A stretch of DNA of 41,639 nucleotides from Pseudomonas sp. PA27(2017) (GCF_001945445.1 NZ_MSXW01000060.1:446-42084); one strand, 5' to 3'. Shown: positions 9,741 through 19,346, counted from the stretch's first letter. Numbers and translations are program-made. The notes: generated from the letters alone by a model not told the origin.

Positions 9741-11932
9741 ACGCGCGAACCCTCGGCCAACCCCTGGACCGTGTCGACGGCCCGCTGAAAGTCAGCGGCC
9801 AGGCGCGCTATGCCGCCGAGCATCCGGCCGATGACCTGCTGCACGGCAGCGTGATCTGCAGCGTGATCGCCCGCGGCCGCATCACCGCCATCGATGACTC
9901 GGCGGCCCTGGCGCTGCCTGGCGTCAAGCTGGTGCTCAGCCACCTCAATCGCCCGCCCATGGCCCAGGACGACGAGAGCTACGAGGATGACGATGCCGCC
10001 GACGGCTCGCCCTTTCGTCCGCTGTTCAATGAGCGTATCCGTTACAGCGGACAGCCGGTGGCGCTGGTGGTCGCTGACACCCTGGAGCTGGCCCGTCATG
10101 CCGGCTCGTTGGTGCGCATCAGCTACGAGCAGCAGCCCCATGCCACCGACCTGCGCGAAGCCCTCAGCGAGGCTCACGCCGCGCCGGCCGAACTGCCCAA
10201 GCCCCGTGGCGATGCCGATGGTGTGATTGCCGGCGCGCCGCTGCGCCTGGAGCTGGAATACGAGCTGCCGTGCGAGTATCACCACCCGATGGAGCCCCAT
10301 GCATCGACGGTAATCTACCAGGCCGATGGCAGCCTGCTGGTGCACGACAAGACCCAGGGCCCGCAGAACAGCCAGCGGTATCTGGCCGATGTGCTCAAGC
10401 TCGACCCGAGCCGCGTGCGCATCAAATCATCCTTCGTGGGCGGCGCTTTCGGTTCCGGTCTGCGCCCGCAGTACCAGTTGCCGCTGGCCGCCATGGCGGC
10501 ATTGAAGCTGCAGCAATCGGTGCGGGTGACCCTGACCCGCCAGCAGATGTTCACCTTCGGCTATCGCCCGCGGGCGGTGCAGCACCTGCAGCTCGGCGCT
10601 GACGAAAGTGGCAGGTTGCAGGGCCTGGTGCACGAGGTGATCGCCCAGACCTCGCGCTTCGAAGACTTCACCGAGCACGTCGCTGAATGGTCGGGGATGC
10701 TTTACCACTGCGATCACGTGCGCCTGGCTTATCGGCTGGCGCCGCTGGATGTCTACACGCCGCTGGACATGCGCGCACCCGGTGCTGCGACCGGGCTATA
10801 TGCCCTGGAGTCGGCGATGGACGAGCTGGCCTGGGCGGCGGGTGTCGACCCCGTGCAACTGCGCCTGACCAACTACGCCGAAACCAACCAGAACGAGGGC
10901 AAGCCCTATTCCAGCAAGGAGCTGCGCGCCTGCTACCAGCAGGGTGCCGAGGCCTTCGGCTGGAGCAAGCGCAGCCCGCAGCCGGGGGGCATGCGCGAGG
11001 GTAATCAGCTGATCGGCTACGGCATGGCGACCGGCGTGTGGGAAGCCATGCAGATGCCGGCCAGCGCCCGCGCCAGTTTCACCGCCGATGGCCGCCTGAT
11101 CGTCGCCAGCGCGACCTGCGACATCGGCCCAGGCACCGCCACGGTGATGACCCAGATCGCCGCCGACGTGCTGGGCATGGACCCGTCCCAGGTGGAGTTT
11201 CGCCTCGGCGATTCCAGCCTGCCCAAGGCGCCGCTGCAGGGCGGCTCGTTCACCGTATCGTCGGTGGGCAGTGCGGTGCGCGAGGCCTGCCTGGCCCTGG
11301 CCGACAAACTCTGCGAGGCGGCGCGACAGTGGCCCGAAGCGCCGTTCAGTGATGGGGCGGCGCTGCGTCTCAGCGCAGGCCGCGTGCAGCAGGGCGAGGA
11401 TGCCAGCCGTGCGGTGGAGCTGAGCGCGCTGCTCGCTCGGCACGGCAGCCTGGAGGCCGAGGTGCAGGCGCAGCCCGGCAAGCAGCGTGAGCGCTACGCC
11501 AGTGCCAGCCATTCGGCGGTGTTCGTCGAGGTGCAGGTGGACGAAGCGCTGGGTACGGTGCGCGTCACCCGGGTGGTCAGCGCCATCGCCGCGGGTCGGG
11601 TAATCAACCCGAAAACCGCACGCAGCCAGATTCTCGGCGGCGTGGTGTGGGGCATCGGCATGGCCCTGCACGAGGAGGCGATGATCGACCACGACCTGGG
11701 GCGCTGCATGAACCACAACCTGGCCGACTATCACCTGCCGGTGCAAGCCGATATCGGCGATATCGAGGTGATCTTCGTCGAGGAAAACGACAGCATCATC
11801 AACCCGCTGGGCTCCAAGGGCGTAGGCGAGATCGGTATCGTCGGCGTTGCCGCGGCGGTCGCCAATGCGGTCTACCACGCCACTGGCAAGCGCATCCGCC
11901 AATTGCCGATCACCCTCGACAAGCTGCTTTGA
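9737..11932 (+). CDS. Aldehyde oxidoreductase, molybdopterin-binding subunit (PaoC/YagR-like)
   Basis: 731 residues, normal for PaoC-type large subunits. Features are the N-terminal Ald_Xan_dh_C hammerhead domain, GGAFGSGLRPQY near 235, which binds the molybdenum cofactor, and GSKGVGEIG near the C terminus, whose glutamate is the catalytic base. With the two upstream subunits it should oxidise aldehydes or an N-heterocycle to the acid or hydroxylated product using water. The start at 9737 is set by AAGGAG and the ATGA overlap; the frame extends further upstream but without support. No PaoD/XdhC-type cofactor-insertion gene follows; the downstream gene is convergent and overlaps the 3' end by 23 bp. 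Confidence 0.93.
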
Positions 11933-12875
11933 CGGTTGCCGATGGCGGGCTCACCTGCGCGGGCCCGTCATCGCGCTCCTTCGGTTCATTACGTATCACC
12001 AGCCAGATTCCCAGCCCCGAAATCAGCGTGCCCAGGCCCATCAGCCAGGACAGCGGCTCGCCGAACATCGCCCAGGCCCACACCAGCGTCAGCGCGGGGC
12101 TCAGGTACAGCACGCTGGCCACCCGGGTCGGTGTCGAGCGCTTCAGGCACAGCCAGTACAAGCCGTAGCCACCGATGGTGGAGATGCTCGTCCACAACAC
12201 GCTCAGGGCGAAGCCGCCCGAGGGAACCGGCATCAGGCTGCCGTCCATCGCAGCCAGTAGCGCGAACGGCACGCAGCAGATGCAGCATTGCAGCCACAGG
12301 TTGCCGAGCAGGTCGAGCGACGCCGTGGCCTTGGTGCGTTTCTGCCACAAGGTCGCAATCGCTAGCGAGAACATGCCTAGCAGCGGCAAACCGTACACCC
12401 ACAACGGCGCATCACCCCAGGCCAGCGCGTCCGAGGTCACCAGCACCAAGCCCGTCAGGCCGACGATCAGGCCGAGCCAGGTGCGCCCGCCCAGAGGCTG
12501 CTGGAACACCAGCACGCTGAGCAGGGCTACGCCGATGGGCAGCAGGTCGGCCAGCAGGGCGGCGAGGCCAGCAGGTACGCCAAGGGCGATGCCTTGAACC
12601 ACACCGGCGAGGTAGCCGCCCATCGCCAGCAAACCGATACCGGCGTGGCGCAGCAAAGTGGCCAGCGAGGCGTTGCGCAGGCGCGGCAGCGCCCAGGGTG
12701 CCAGCAGCACCGCGAACAGCAGGCTGCGCCAGAACACCACCAGCATGGCCGGCGCATGCTCGATGGAGAAGCGCGCGCCGATGAAGCCCGAGCTCCAGAT
12801 CACCACCAGCGCCGCTTCGAGCAGCAGCAGGGGAATCGCGACGGGCCAGAGGCGGGCAGTCAGTCGAACGGACAT
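11910..12875 (-). CDS. EamA/DMT-family transporter
   Basis: 321 residues with about ten hydrophobic segments arranged as two EamA repeats (roughly residues 14-145 and 158-295), characteristic of drug/metabolite exporters in the inner membrane. Recognisable family features are VIWSSGFIGARF in the first helix and VASVLYLSPALTLVWAWAMFGEPLS in the second repeat, given here as its parts VASVLYLSP and WAMFGEP. The tail after ~300 is hydrophilic. It is divergent from a LysR gene 98 bp away, the usual arrangement of an exporter and its regulator. Substrate unknown; amino acids or aromatic metabolites are common for this family. Its 3' end overlaps paoC convergently. Confidence 0.88.
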   Translation of the reverse strand: MSVRLTARLWPVAIPLLLLEAALVVIWSSGFIGARFSIEHAPAMLVVFWRSLLFAVLLAPWALPRLRNASLATLLRHAGIGLLAMGGYLAGVVQGIALGVPAGLAALLADLLPIGVALLSVLVFQQPLGGRTWLGLIVGLTGLVLVTSDALAWGDAPLWVYGLPLLGMFSLAIATLWQKRTKATASLDLLGNLWLQCCICCVPFALLAAMDGSLMPVPSGGFALSVLWTSISTIGGYGLYWLCLKRSTPTRVASVLYLSPALTLVWAWAMFGEPLSWLMGLGTLISGLGIWLVIRNEPKERDDGPAQVSPPSATVKAACRG

Positions 12876-12926
12876 GGCGGTAAACCGGATGAAGGGTGTA
12901 GGTCCAGCCTACGAAGGTGGCGTAAT

Positions 12927-12953
12927 CTAATAAATCAAAATGTATTGAATTAG
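12927..12953. promoter_or_regulatory. Candidate LysR operator between EamA and LysR genes
   Basis: CTAAT at 12927-12931 and ATTAG at 12949-12953 form an inverted repeat in an AT-rich stretch of an otherwise GC-rich 98-bp divergent intergenic region. The arms are short, so this is suggestive only. Confidence 0.35.
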
Positions 12954-12973
12954 TCGTTCGGAGTTTTTGAATT

Positions 12974-13828
12974 ATGAGCGCCGTACTCGACATCGAACTC
13001 ATCCGCACCTTTCACGCCGTGGCGCGTAGTGGGCGCTTCAAGGCGGCTGCCGAACAGTTGCACAAGAGCCCGGCGGCGATCAGCGTGCATGTCCAGCGCC
13101 TGGAGTCTGTCGCCGGCGGCCGGCTGTTCGATCGCGACAACCAGTCGGTGGCGCTGACCGCGCTGGGCAAGCGGCTGCTGCGTTCGACAGGCGAATTGCT
13201 CAGCACCCATGACCGGGTACTCGCCGAGCTGCATGGGCCACGGCTGGTAGGGCGCATCCGCCTGGGAATACCCGATGAGTACGCCGCCCACGTGATCCGC
13301 GACATCCTGCCGATCTTCGCGGCGGCCTGGCCCAACGTGGTGCTGGAGGTGAAAACCGCCCCCAGCTACACGCTGCGCGAGCAGGTACAGGCCGGCAAGC
13401 TGCACGGTGCGGTGCTCACCCTGCCGTTGGGCCAGCGCGAGCCAAGGGCCCAGGTGCTGGTCGCCACCACGCCGGTGTGGGTCGCGGCGGCGGCCTTTCC
13501 CCAGGCCTGGAAGGAGACGCTACCGTTGGCCATCCATGCAGCCGAATGCCCGTACCGCAGCCTGATGCTGGAATCGCTTAAAGCGGCGGGTCACGCCTGG
13601 CGGGTGGTGCTGGAAAGCCCGTCCAGTCAGGCCATCAGGGCCTGTGTCGAATCGGGGCTGGCGGTTACCCTGATGGACCGCGCGAAGATGAGCAGCGCCA
13701 TGCGCATCGTCGAGGAACTGCCCCAGGCTGCCGAGCACGAGGTGATGTTTCTGCGTTCGGCCCAGGCGCAGCACGACGAAGCCCTGGAGCTGTTGGCCCA
13801 GGCCATTCATCAGCATTTTCGGCTGTGA
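12974..13828 (+). CDS. LysR-family transcriptional regulator
   Basis: 284 residues. The winged helix-turn-helix is at residues ~7-65 (IELIRTFHAVARSGRFKAAA, then QLHKSPAAISVHVQRLE), and the periplasmic-binding-like effector domain starts near 90 (GRIRLGIPDEYA). It probably controls the divergent EamA exporter, and itself. The start follows GGAG at 10 nt. The gene ends one base before the convergent hutC stop, so there is no room for a terminator between them. The effector is unknown. Confidence 0.92.
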   Translation: MSAVLDIELIRTFHAVARSGRFKAAAEQLHKSPAAISVHVQRLESVAGGRLFDRDNQSVALTALGKRLLRSTGELLSTHDRVLAELHGPRLVGRIRLGIPDEYAAHVIRDILPIFAAAWPNVVLEVKTAPSYTLREQVQAGKLHGAVLTLPLGQREPRAQVLVATTPVWVAAAAFPQAWKETLPLAIHAAECPYRSLMLESLKAAGHAWRVVLESPSSQAIRACVESGLAVTLMDRAKMSSAMRIVEELPQAAEHEVMFLRSAQAQHDEALELLAQAIHQHFRL

Positions 13829-14536
13829 TCAGCGGTGCTTGGTGCTCGAGCGCAGCTTGTAGCGTTCGCCCGGGTGAGTCAGGCGCACGTAGCTGATCAG
13901 GTGCTCGCCCGACCAGGTGCGGCGAATCATCGACAGGCACGCGGCGCCGATGGCGATATCCAGCCATTCGGCGGTGCGGGCGTCGGCGTGCACGGCCTCG
14001 ACCACATGCTCTACATCACTGATCGGGCAACTGGCGACCAGCACTTCGTTGGGCGTCTGCTTGGAAAAGTCGCTGCTCAGGTAATGGGGCACCCAGCGTG
14101 GATTGACGAAGCGATCCTCGAGCTGGATCGGCACGCCGTCTTCCAGGTGCACGAGGATGCTGTGAAACACCTCGGCGCCGATGCGCAGGCCCAGGCGTAG
14201 CGCCACCTCGTCATCGGCGGCCAGCGCTTCGCTGCGCAGGATGCGATTGGCATAGGCATGGCCGCGGGCGCGCACCTCGGCGGCGATGTTCATCACTTCG
14301 TGCAGTGACGACTCGGACTTGCGGTCGGTGACGAAGGTGCCCAGGCCCGCCTGGCGGATCAGGTAACCCTGCTGCACCAGGTTGTTGATGGCCTTGTTGG
14401 CGGTCATCCGGCTGACCGAAAAGTCCCTGGCCAGCTGTTCCTCGGGAGGAATCTGGTGATGCAGCGGGTAGTCACCGTTGCCGATGCGCTCGAGCAGAAA
14501 ATCCTCGATGGCCTTGTAGCGCGGGGTGGTGGTCAC
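13829..14536 (-). CDS. hutC: Histidine utilisation repressor HutC (GntR family)
   Basis: 235 residues with a GTG start 5 nt after AAGGAG. The GntR winged helix is at ~1-70, including IPPEEQLARDFSVSRMTANK, and the UTRA ligand domain covers ~90-230. The C terminus WSGEHLISYVRLTHPGERYKL is typical of HutC. In pseudomonads HutC represses hut genes and releases DNA on binding urocanate. It lies downstream of hutH on the same strand, separated by 158 bp holding a REP pair, so it may be read from the hut operon or its own promoter. Likely targets are the palindromes at 21562 and 21646 before hutI. Confidence 0.95.
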   Translation of the reverse strand: MTTTPRYKAIEDFLLERIGNGDYPLHHQIPPEEQLARDFSVSRMTANKAINNLVQQGYLIRQAGLGTFVTDRKSESSLHEVMNIAAEVRARGHAYANRILRSEALAADDEVALRLGLRIGAEVFHSILVHLEDGVPIQLEDRFVNPRWVPHYLSSDFSKQTPNEVLVASCPISDVEHVVEAVHADARTAEWLDIAIGAACLSMIRRTWSGEHLISYVRLTHPGERYKLRSSTKHR

Positions 14537-14587
14537 GAAAGCTCCTTGGCAAGACCGGGTGCGCGGATGATAGCGCGCGATTCACTC

Positions 14588-14680
14588 TGTAGGAGCCCCG
14601 CCCCGGGGCGAAGCGGTTGTGGCCACTCAGCACAACCCGCAGTGTGTCCATCATTCGCCGCGAGGCGCGGTACCTACAAA
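14588..14680. repeat. REP pair between hutH and hutC
   Basis: Two REP-like palindromes face each other: GTAGGAGCCCCGCCCCGGGG from 14589 and CGCCGCGAGGCGCGGTACC near 14656-14674. They resemble the palindromes in the repeats at 7941 and 27353 but with a different spacer. They lie just after the hutH stop on the minus strand and may protect or terminate the upstream mRNA. Confidence 0.75.
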
Positions 14681-14694
14681 GACCCTAGCTCGGC

Positions 14695-16230
14695 TCAGCC
14701 TACCGACGGCAGCAAGCCGGCCGGCAGCAGCGGCGTCAGCACGCGCTCGGCCAGCAGTTCGTTGGCGGCGGCGATGTCCGGCGCGAAGAAGCGATCCTCG
14801 ACGTAGTAGGGCACCTTGGCGCGCAGCGTCTGGCGCGCGCGTTCCAGTTTCGCCGAGCTTTTCAGACCATAGCGGAAGTCCAGGCCCTGGCAGGCGCCCA
14901 GCCATTCGATGGCGAGGATACCGCGTACGTTCTCGGCCATCGGCCACAGGCGCTTGCCGGCGTTGGGTGCCATGGACACGTGATCTTCCTGGTTCGCCGA
15001 GGTCGGCAGGCTGTCGACGCTATGCGGGTGGGTCAGGGCCTTGTTGTCGCTGGCCAGGGCCGCGGCAGTGACCTGGGCGATCATGAAGCCCGAGTTGACC
15101 CCGCCGTTCTCGACCAGGAAAGGCGGCAGCTGCGACATGTGCCGATCCATCATCAGCGAGATGCGGCGCTCCGAGAGGGCACCGATCTCGGCCAGGGCCA
15201 GGGCCAGGTTGTCGGCGGCCATGGCCACCGGCTCGGCGTGGAAGTTGCCGCCGGAGATCACGTCACCCTGTTCGGCGAACACCAGCGGGTTGTCGGACAC
15301 CGCGTTGGCCTCGATCTGCAGCACCTCGGCGGCCTGGCGCAGCTGGGTCAGGCAGGCGCCCATGACCTGGGGCTGGCAGCGCAGCGAGTAGGGATCCTGC
15401 ACCTTGTCGCAGTTGGCGTGGGAGCGCGCCACTTCACTGCTGTCGCCGAGCAGGTCGCGATAGGCCGCCGCCACGTCGATCTGCCCGTGCTGGCCGCGGG
15501 CGGCATGGATGCGCGCATCGAAGGGCGCCCGCGAGCCGAGCATGGCCTCTACGCTCAAGGCGCCGCACACGGTGGCCGCGGCGAACAGGTCTTCGCCCTC
15601 GAACAGCCCGCGCAATGCGTAAGCGGTCGATACCTGGGTGCCGTTGAGCAAGGCCAGGCCTTCCTTGGCGGCCAGCGTCAGCGGCTGCAGGCCGGCCACC
15701 GCCAGCGCTTCACTTGCCGGCAGCCACTGGCCTTTGTGACGGGCCTTGCTCTCGCCGAGCAGCAGCAGCGACATGTGCGCCAGCGGCGCCAGGTCGCCGG
15801 ACGCACCCACCGAGCCCTTGAGCGGGATATGCGGGTAAACCTCGGCGTTGATCAGCGCGATCAACGCATCGATCACCGTGCGGCGAATGGCCGAGAAGCC
15901 GCGCGCCAGGCTGTTGACCTTGAGCAGCATGATCAACCGCACCATGGCGTCGTCCAGCGCCTCGCCGACACCGGCAGCGTGGGACAGCACCAGCGAGCGC
16001 TGCAGCTTTTCCAGGTCGTCCGGGGCAATGCGCGTCGAGGCCAGGAGGCCGAAGCCGGTGTTGATGCCGTAGGCGGTGCGGCCTTCGGCGAGTATCTGCT
16101 CGACACAGGCGACGCTGGCGTCGATGCCGGCGTGGGCGCTGGCGTCGAGCGTGACGTTGACCGGCTGCAGGTACACGGCACGCAGCTGGGCCAGGGTCAG
16201 CGCGCCCGGTTTGAGGTTCAGGGTGGTCAT
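14695..16230 (-). CDS. hutH: Histidine ammonia-lyase
   Basis: 511 residues, the normal length. The MIO prosthetic group forms from A143-S144-G145 in GSVGASGDLAPLAH, and the catalytic tyrosine is Y54 in TAYGINTGFG. It deaminates L-histidine to urocanate in the cytoplasm, the first step of histidine catabolism. GAGGAG in the end of hutU provides the ribosome-binding site, 8 nt before the ATG; the hutU stop is only 3 bp upstream, so the two are translated from one message. A REP pair follows the stop. Confidence 0.98.
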   Translation of the reverse strand: MTTLNLKPGALTLAQLRAVYLQPVNVTLDASAHAGIDASVACVEQILAEGRTAYGINTGFGLLASTRIAPDDLEKLQRSLVLSHAAGVGEALDDAMVRLIMLLKVNSLARGFSAIRRTVIDALIALINAEVYPHIPLKGSVGASGDLAPLAHMSLLLLGESKARHKGQWLPASEALAVAGLQPLTLAAKEGLALLNGTQVSTAYALRGLFEGEDLFAAATVCGALSVEAMLGSRAPFDARIHAARGQHGQIDVAAAYRDLLGDSSEVARSHANCDKVQDPYSLRCQPQVMGACLTQLRQAAEVLQIEANAVSDNPLVFAEQGDVISGGNFHAEPVAMAADNLALALAEIGALSERRISLMMDRHMSQLPPFLVENGGVNSGFMIAQVTAAALASDNKALTHPHSVDSLPTSANQEDHVSMAPNAGKRLWPMAENVRGILAIEWLGACQGLDFRYGLKSSAKLERARQTLRAKVPYYVEDRFFAPDIAAANELLAERVLTPLLPAGLLPSVG

Positions 16231-16233
16231 GAA

Positions 16234-17904
16234 TCAGGCTCCTCGGGTGATCATCGGCAGGTTCAGGCCCTGCTCGTGGGCGCACTCTATGGCGATTGGG
16301 TAGCCGGCGTCAGCGTGGCGCATCACGCCACTGGCCGGGTCGTTGGTCAGTACGCGGGCGATGCGCTCGGCAGCCTCGTCGCTGCCATCGCAGACGATCA
16401 CCACCCCCGAGTGCTGGGAAAAGCCCATGCCCACGCCGCCGCCATGGTGCAGCGACACCCAGGTGGCGCCGCCAGCGGTGTTGAGCAGGGCGTTGAGCAG
16501 CGGCCAGTCGGATACCGCGTCGGAGCCATCCATCATCGCTTCGGTCTCGCGGTTGGGGCTGGCCACTGAGCCGGAGTCCAGATGGTCACGGCCGATCACC
16601 ACCGGCGCCGACAGCTCGCCGCTGCGCACCATCTCGTTGAAGGCCAGGCCCAGCTTGGCTCGCTGGCCCAGGCCGACCCAGCAGATACGCGCCGGCAGGC
16701 CCTGGAAGGCGATGCGCTCGCGGGCCATGTCCAGCCAGCGGTGCAGATGGGCATCGTCGGCGATCAGTTCCTTGACCTTGGCGTCGGTCTTGTAGATGTC
16801 CTGCGGATCACCCGACAGCGCCACCCAGCGGAACGGGCCGATGCCGCGACAGAACAGCGGGCGAATGTAGGCCGGCACGAAGCCGGGGAAGTCGAAGGCG
16901 TTGGCGACCCCTTCATCCTGTGCCATCTGGCGGATGTTGTTGCCGTAGTCGAAGGTCGGCACGCCCATCTTCTGGAACGCGAGCATGGCTTGCACGTGCA
17001 CGGCCATGGACTGCTTGGCGGCCTTGACCACCTCGGCCGGTTGGGTTGCGGCGCGGTCGCGGTACTGCTCCCAGGTCCAGCCGGCCGGCAGGTAGCCGTT
17101 GAGTGGGTCGTGGGCGCTGGTCTGGTCGGTGACCATGTCCGGGCGCACGCCGCGGCGCACCAGCTCGGGGAGGATCTCGGCGGCATTGCCGTGCAGGGCG
17201 ATGGAGATCGCCTTGCCTTCGGCTGTGTATTGGCCGATGCGCGCCAGGGCGTCGTCCAGGTCTTCTGCCTGTTCGTCGACGTAGCGGGTGCGCAGGCGGA
17301 AATCGATGCGGCTTTGCTGGCACTCGATGTTCAGCGAGCAGGCGCCGGCCAGGGTGGCGGCCAGTGGCTGCGCGCCGCCCATGCCGCCGAGCCCGGCGGT
17401 GAGCACCCAGCGGCCCTTGAGGTCGCCGCCGTAGTGCTGGCGCCCGGCCTCGACGAAGGTTTCATAGGTGCCCTGGACGATGCCCTGACTGCCGATGTAG
17501 ATCCACGAACCGGCGGTCATCTGCCCGTACATGGCCAGGCCCTTGGCATCCAGCTCGTTGAAGTGCTCCCAGGTCGCCCAGTGCGGCACCAGGTTGGAAT
17601 TGGCGATCAGCACCCGCGGCGCATTGGCGTGGGTCTTGAACACGCCCACCGGCTTGCCGGATTGCACCAGCAGGGTCTCGTCGTCGTTCAACTGCTTGAG
17701 GCTCTCGACGATGGCATCGAAGCATTCCCAGTTGCGCGCTGCCCGGCCGATGCCGCCATAGACCACCAGCTCCCTGGGATTTTCCGCCACCTCGGGGTCG
17801 AGGTTGTTCATCAGCATGCGCAGCGGCGCTTCGGTCAGCCAGCTCTTGGCGGTGAGCTGAGTGCCACGCGGGGCGCGGATGACGGTATCGCGAAAGGTGG
17901 TCAT
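16234..17904 (-). CDS. hutU: Urocanate hydratase
   Basis: 556 residues from MTTFRDTVIRAPRG, which matches the family start; a much longer open frame upstream (to 18780) is only a shadow of the next gene. The start follows GAGGAACCCGCC. NAD, used as an electrophile rather than an oxidant, binds via the central Rossmann-like domain (WVLTAGLGGMGGAQPLAATL region, near residues 166-186). CRGIGPFRW near 370-380 carries the conserved active-site block. It hydrates urocanate to imidazolone propionate. Complete and without frameshift. Confidence 0.98.
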   Translation of the reverse strand: MTTFRDTVIRAPRGTQLTAKSWLTEAPLRMLMNNLDPEVAENPRELVVYGGIGRAARNWECFDAIVESLKQLNDDETLLVQSGKPVGVFKTHANAPRVLIANSNLVPHWATWEHFNELDAKGLAMYGQMTAGSWIYIGSQGIVQGTYETFVEAGRQHYGGDLKGRWVLTAGLGGMGGAQPLAATLAGACSLNIECQQSRIDFRLRTRYVDEQAEDLDDALARIGQYTAEGKAISIALHGNAAEILPELVRRGVRPDMVTDQTSAHDPLNGYLPAGWTWEQYRDRAATQPAEVVKAAKQSMAVHVQAMLAFQKMGVPTFDYGNNIRQMAQDEGVANAFDFPGFVPAYIRPLFCRGIGPFRWVALSGDPQDIYKTDAKVKELIADDAHLHRWLDMARERIAFQGLPARICWVGLGQRAKLGLAFNEMVRSGELSAPVVIGRDHLDSGSVASPNRETEAMMDGSDAVSDWPLLNALLNTAGGATWVSLHHGGGVGMGFSQHSGVVIVCDGSDEAAERIARVLTNDPASGVMRHADAGYPIAIECAHEQGLNLPMITRGA

Positions 17905-17945
17905 GGCGGGTTCCTCGATTGCAGGGGCAGTAGGGGCGGGCGGCA

Positions 17946-19259
17946 TCACAGCCACCCCAGGTGTAGGGCCAGGTGGCCGAGCGGCAGGCTGAACAGCAGG
18001 CTCAGCAAGCAGCGTTGCAGCCACACCAGCAGCAGATCGCGCAGGCGCAGGGGAATGCGGGTGGCGAGCATGCAGGGGATGGAGGCGGAGAAGAACAGCA
18101 CGCTGCTGACCGAGACGATGGCGGTCACGAAGCGCACCAGTTGGTCGGCGTCCTTGAGCAGGATCACCGGCAGGAACATTTCCGCCAGGCCCGAGGCCAG
18201 AGCGCTGGCTACCTGCATCGGCTGCTCCAGGCCGAACAGCCAGGTCAGCGGGTAGAGCAGCAGGCCGATGGCGTCGAACAGCGGCGTGTACTTGGCAGCC
18301 AGCAGGCCGAGCAGGCCGACGGCCAGGATGCTTGGCAGAATGTACGCGGTCATGCGCAAACCATCGATGAAGGTGCCCCACAGCGACACGTGCAGCGAAG
18401 GCGCGCAGGCGGCCCGCGCCACCCCGGCGCGCCAGGCACTGGCGAAGCGGTTCTCGCCCTGCTCCAGTTCGGCTTCCGGCAGGCGCTCGGCAGACAGTGA
18501 AGCCAATGGATAGAGGCGCGCCGTGACCGAAGTGACCAGAAAGGTGATCAGCAGCGTGCTCCAGAAATACAGGTTCCAGTGCTCCATCAGGTCCAGGGTC
18601 CTGGCCACCACCACCAGAAACGGCACCGACACGGTGGAGAAACCGGTGGCGATGATCGCCGCGTCGCGCAGGCTGTACTGGCCTTCGCGGTACATACGGT
18701 CGGTGATCAGCAGCCCCACCGAATAACTGCCGGCGAACGAGGCGATGGCATCGATCGCCGATTTGCCCGGGGTGCGCCACAGCGGGCGCATCACCGGCTG
18801 CATGAGTACGCCAACCAGCTCCAGCAGCCCGAAGCCGATCAGAAACACCAGCGCCAGGGCGCCCAGGGGCACGATCACCGCCAGGCTCAGCACCAGCTTC
18901 TCGAACAGAAAGGGCAACATGTCCGGCTGATACAGCGCCGCCGGGCCGAGCTCGAGCAGGTAGGCGATGCCCACCAGCAGACCGAGGCTTCTGAGCACGC
19001 TGAACAGGATGGTGGTCACGCTGTTGCGCCAGGAACCGTCGAACCAGGGCATCACCGCGCCGTAGAGCATGAACAGCAGGGCGCAGACGATCACCAGCGG
19101 CCGTGCATGGGTTTGCAGGGCCGAGGCGGCGTGGTCGAGCAGCAGGCTGGAGCGCCCGGCCAGTTCCATCGGCACGAAGAACAGCAGGATGCCGACCAGG
19201 CTGTAGCCGAGCAGGCGCGCGATGGCCACCGGGGCGCTCAGGGGCGTTGCGCTGGTCAT
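17946..19259 (-). CDS. YjiH-like integral membrane protein within the hut operon
   Basis: 437 residues with roughly ten membrane segments and a nucleoside-recognition 'Gate' type region (GKSAIDAIASFAGSYSVG around 168-185), as in YjiH/YjiG and related proteins. Family members are predicted inner-membrane transporters, but their substrates are poorly known. It lies between hutG and hutU on the same strand with short gaps, so it is probably co-expressed and could carry histidine, urocanate or a breakdown product; this is inference from context. Its ATG has no clear Shine-Dalgarno sequence of its own, but overlaps the stop of a 14-codon frame that has one (19256-19300), suggesting coupled translation. 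Confidence 0.85.
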   Translation of the reverse strand: MTSATPLSAPVAIARLLGYSLVGILLFFVPMELAGRSSLLLDHAASALQTHARPLVIVCALLFMLYGAVMPWFDGSWRNSVTTILFSVLRSLGLLVGIAYLLELGPAALYQPDMLPFLFEKLVLSLAVIVPLGALALVFLIGFGLLELVGVLMQPVMRPLWRTPGKSAIDAIASFAGSYSVGLLITDRMYREGQYSLRDAAIIATGFSTVSVPFLVVVARTLDLMEHWNLYFWSTLLITFLVTSVTARLYPLASLSAERLPEAELEQGENRFASAWRAGVARAACAPSLHVSLWGTFIDGLRMTAYILPSILAVGLLGLLAAKYTPLFDAIGLLLYPLTWLFGLEQPMQVASALASGLAEMFLPVILLKDADQLVRFVTAIVSVSSVLFFSASIPCMLATRIPLRLRDLLLVWLQRCLLSLLFSLPLGHLALHLGWL

Positions 19260-19300
19260 CTCGAGGCGTCGGCTGGCGTGGTCAGGGCTTTGATGAACAT
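19256..19300 (-). CDS. Possible 14-residue leader peptide coupled to the YjiH-like gene
   Basis: The frame reads MFIKALTTPADASR and ends in TGA, which overlaps the ATG of the YjiH-like gene as ATGA. It is preceded by GGAG at 7 nt, while the downstream gene has no good site of its own. Such an arrangement permits translational coupling. The peptide contains no histidine codons, so attenuation by histidine is not suggested. Evidence is only positional. Confidence 0.4.
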   Translation of the reverse strand: MFIKALTTPADASR

Positions 19301-19346
19301 TGGCAATCTCCGTGCTTGTTGTTATGGGAGAAGTGGGCGCGAGCGC

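Noticed and set aside
14980..16569. A 529-codon plus-strand frame opposite hutH and hutU
   Set aside because: It spans two well-identified genes and has the biased composition of GC-rich antisense frames.
16234..18780. Apparent fusion of hutU with ~290 upstream codons
   Set aside because: The extra part is a different frame of the YjiH-like gene, rich in Arg and Pro. The ATG at 17904 has a good ribosome site and the family N terminus.
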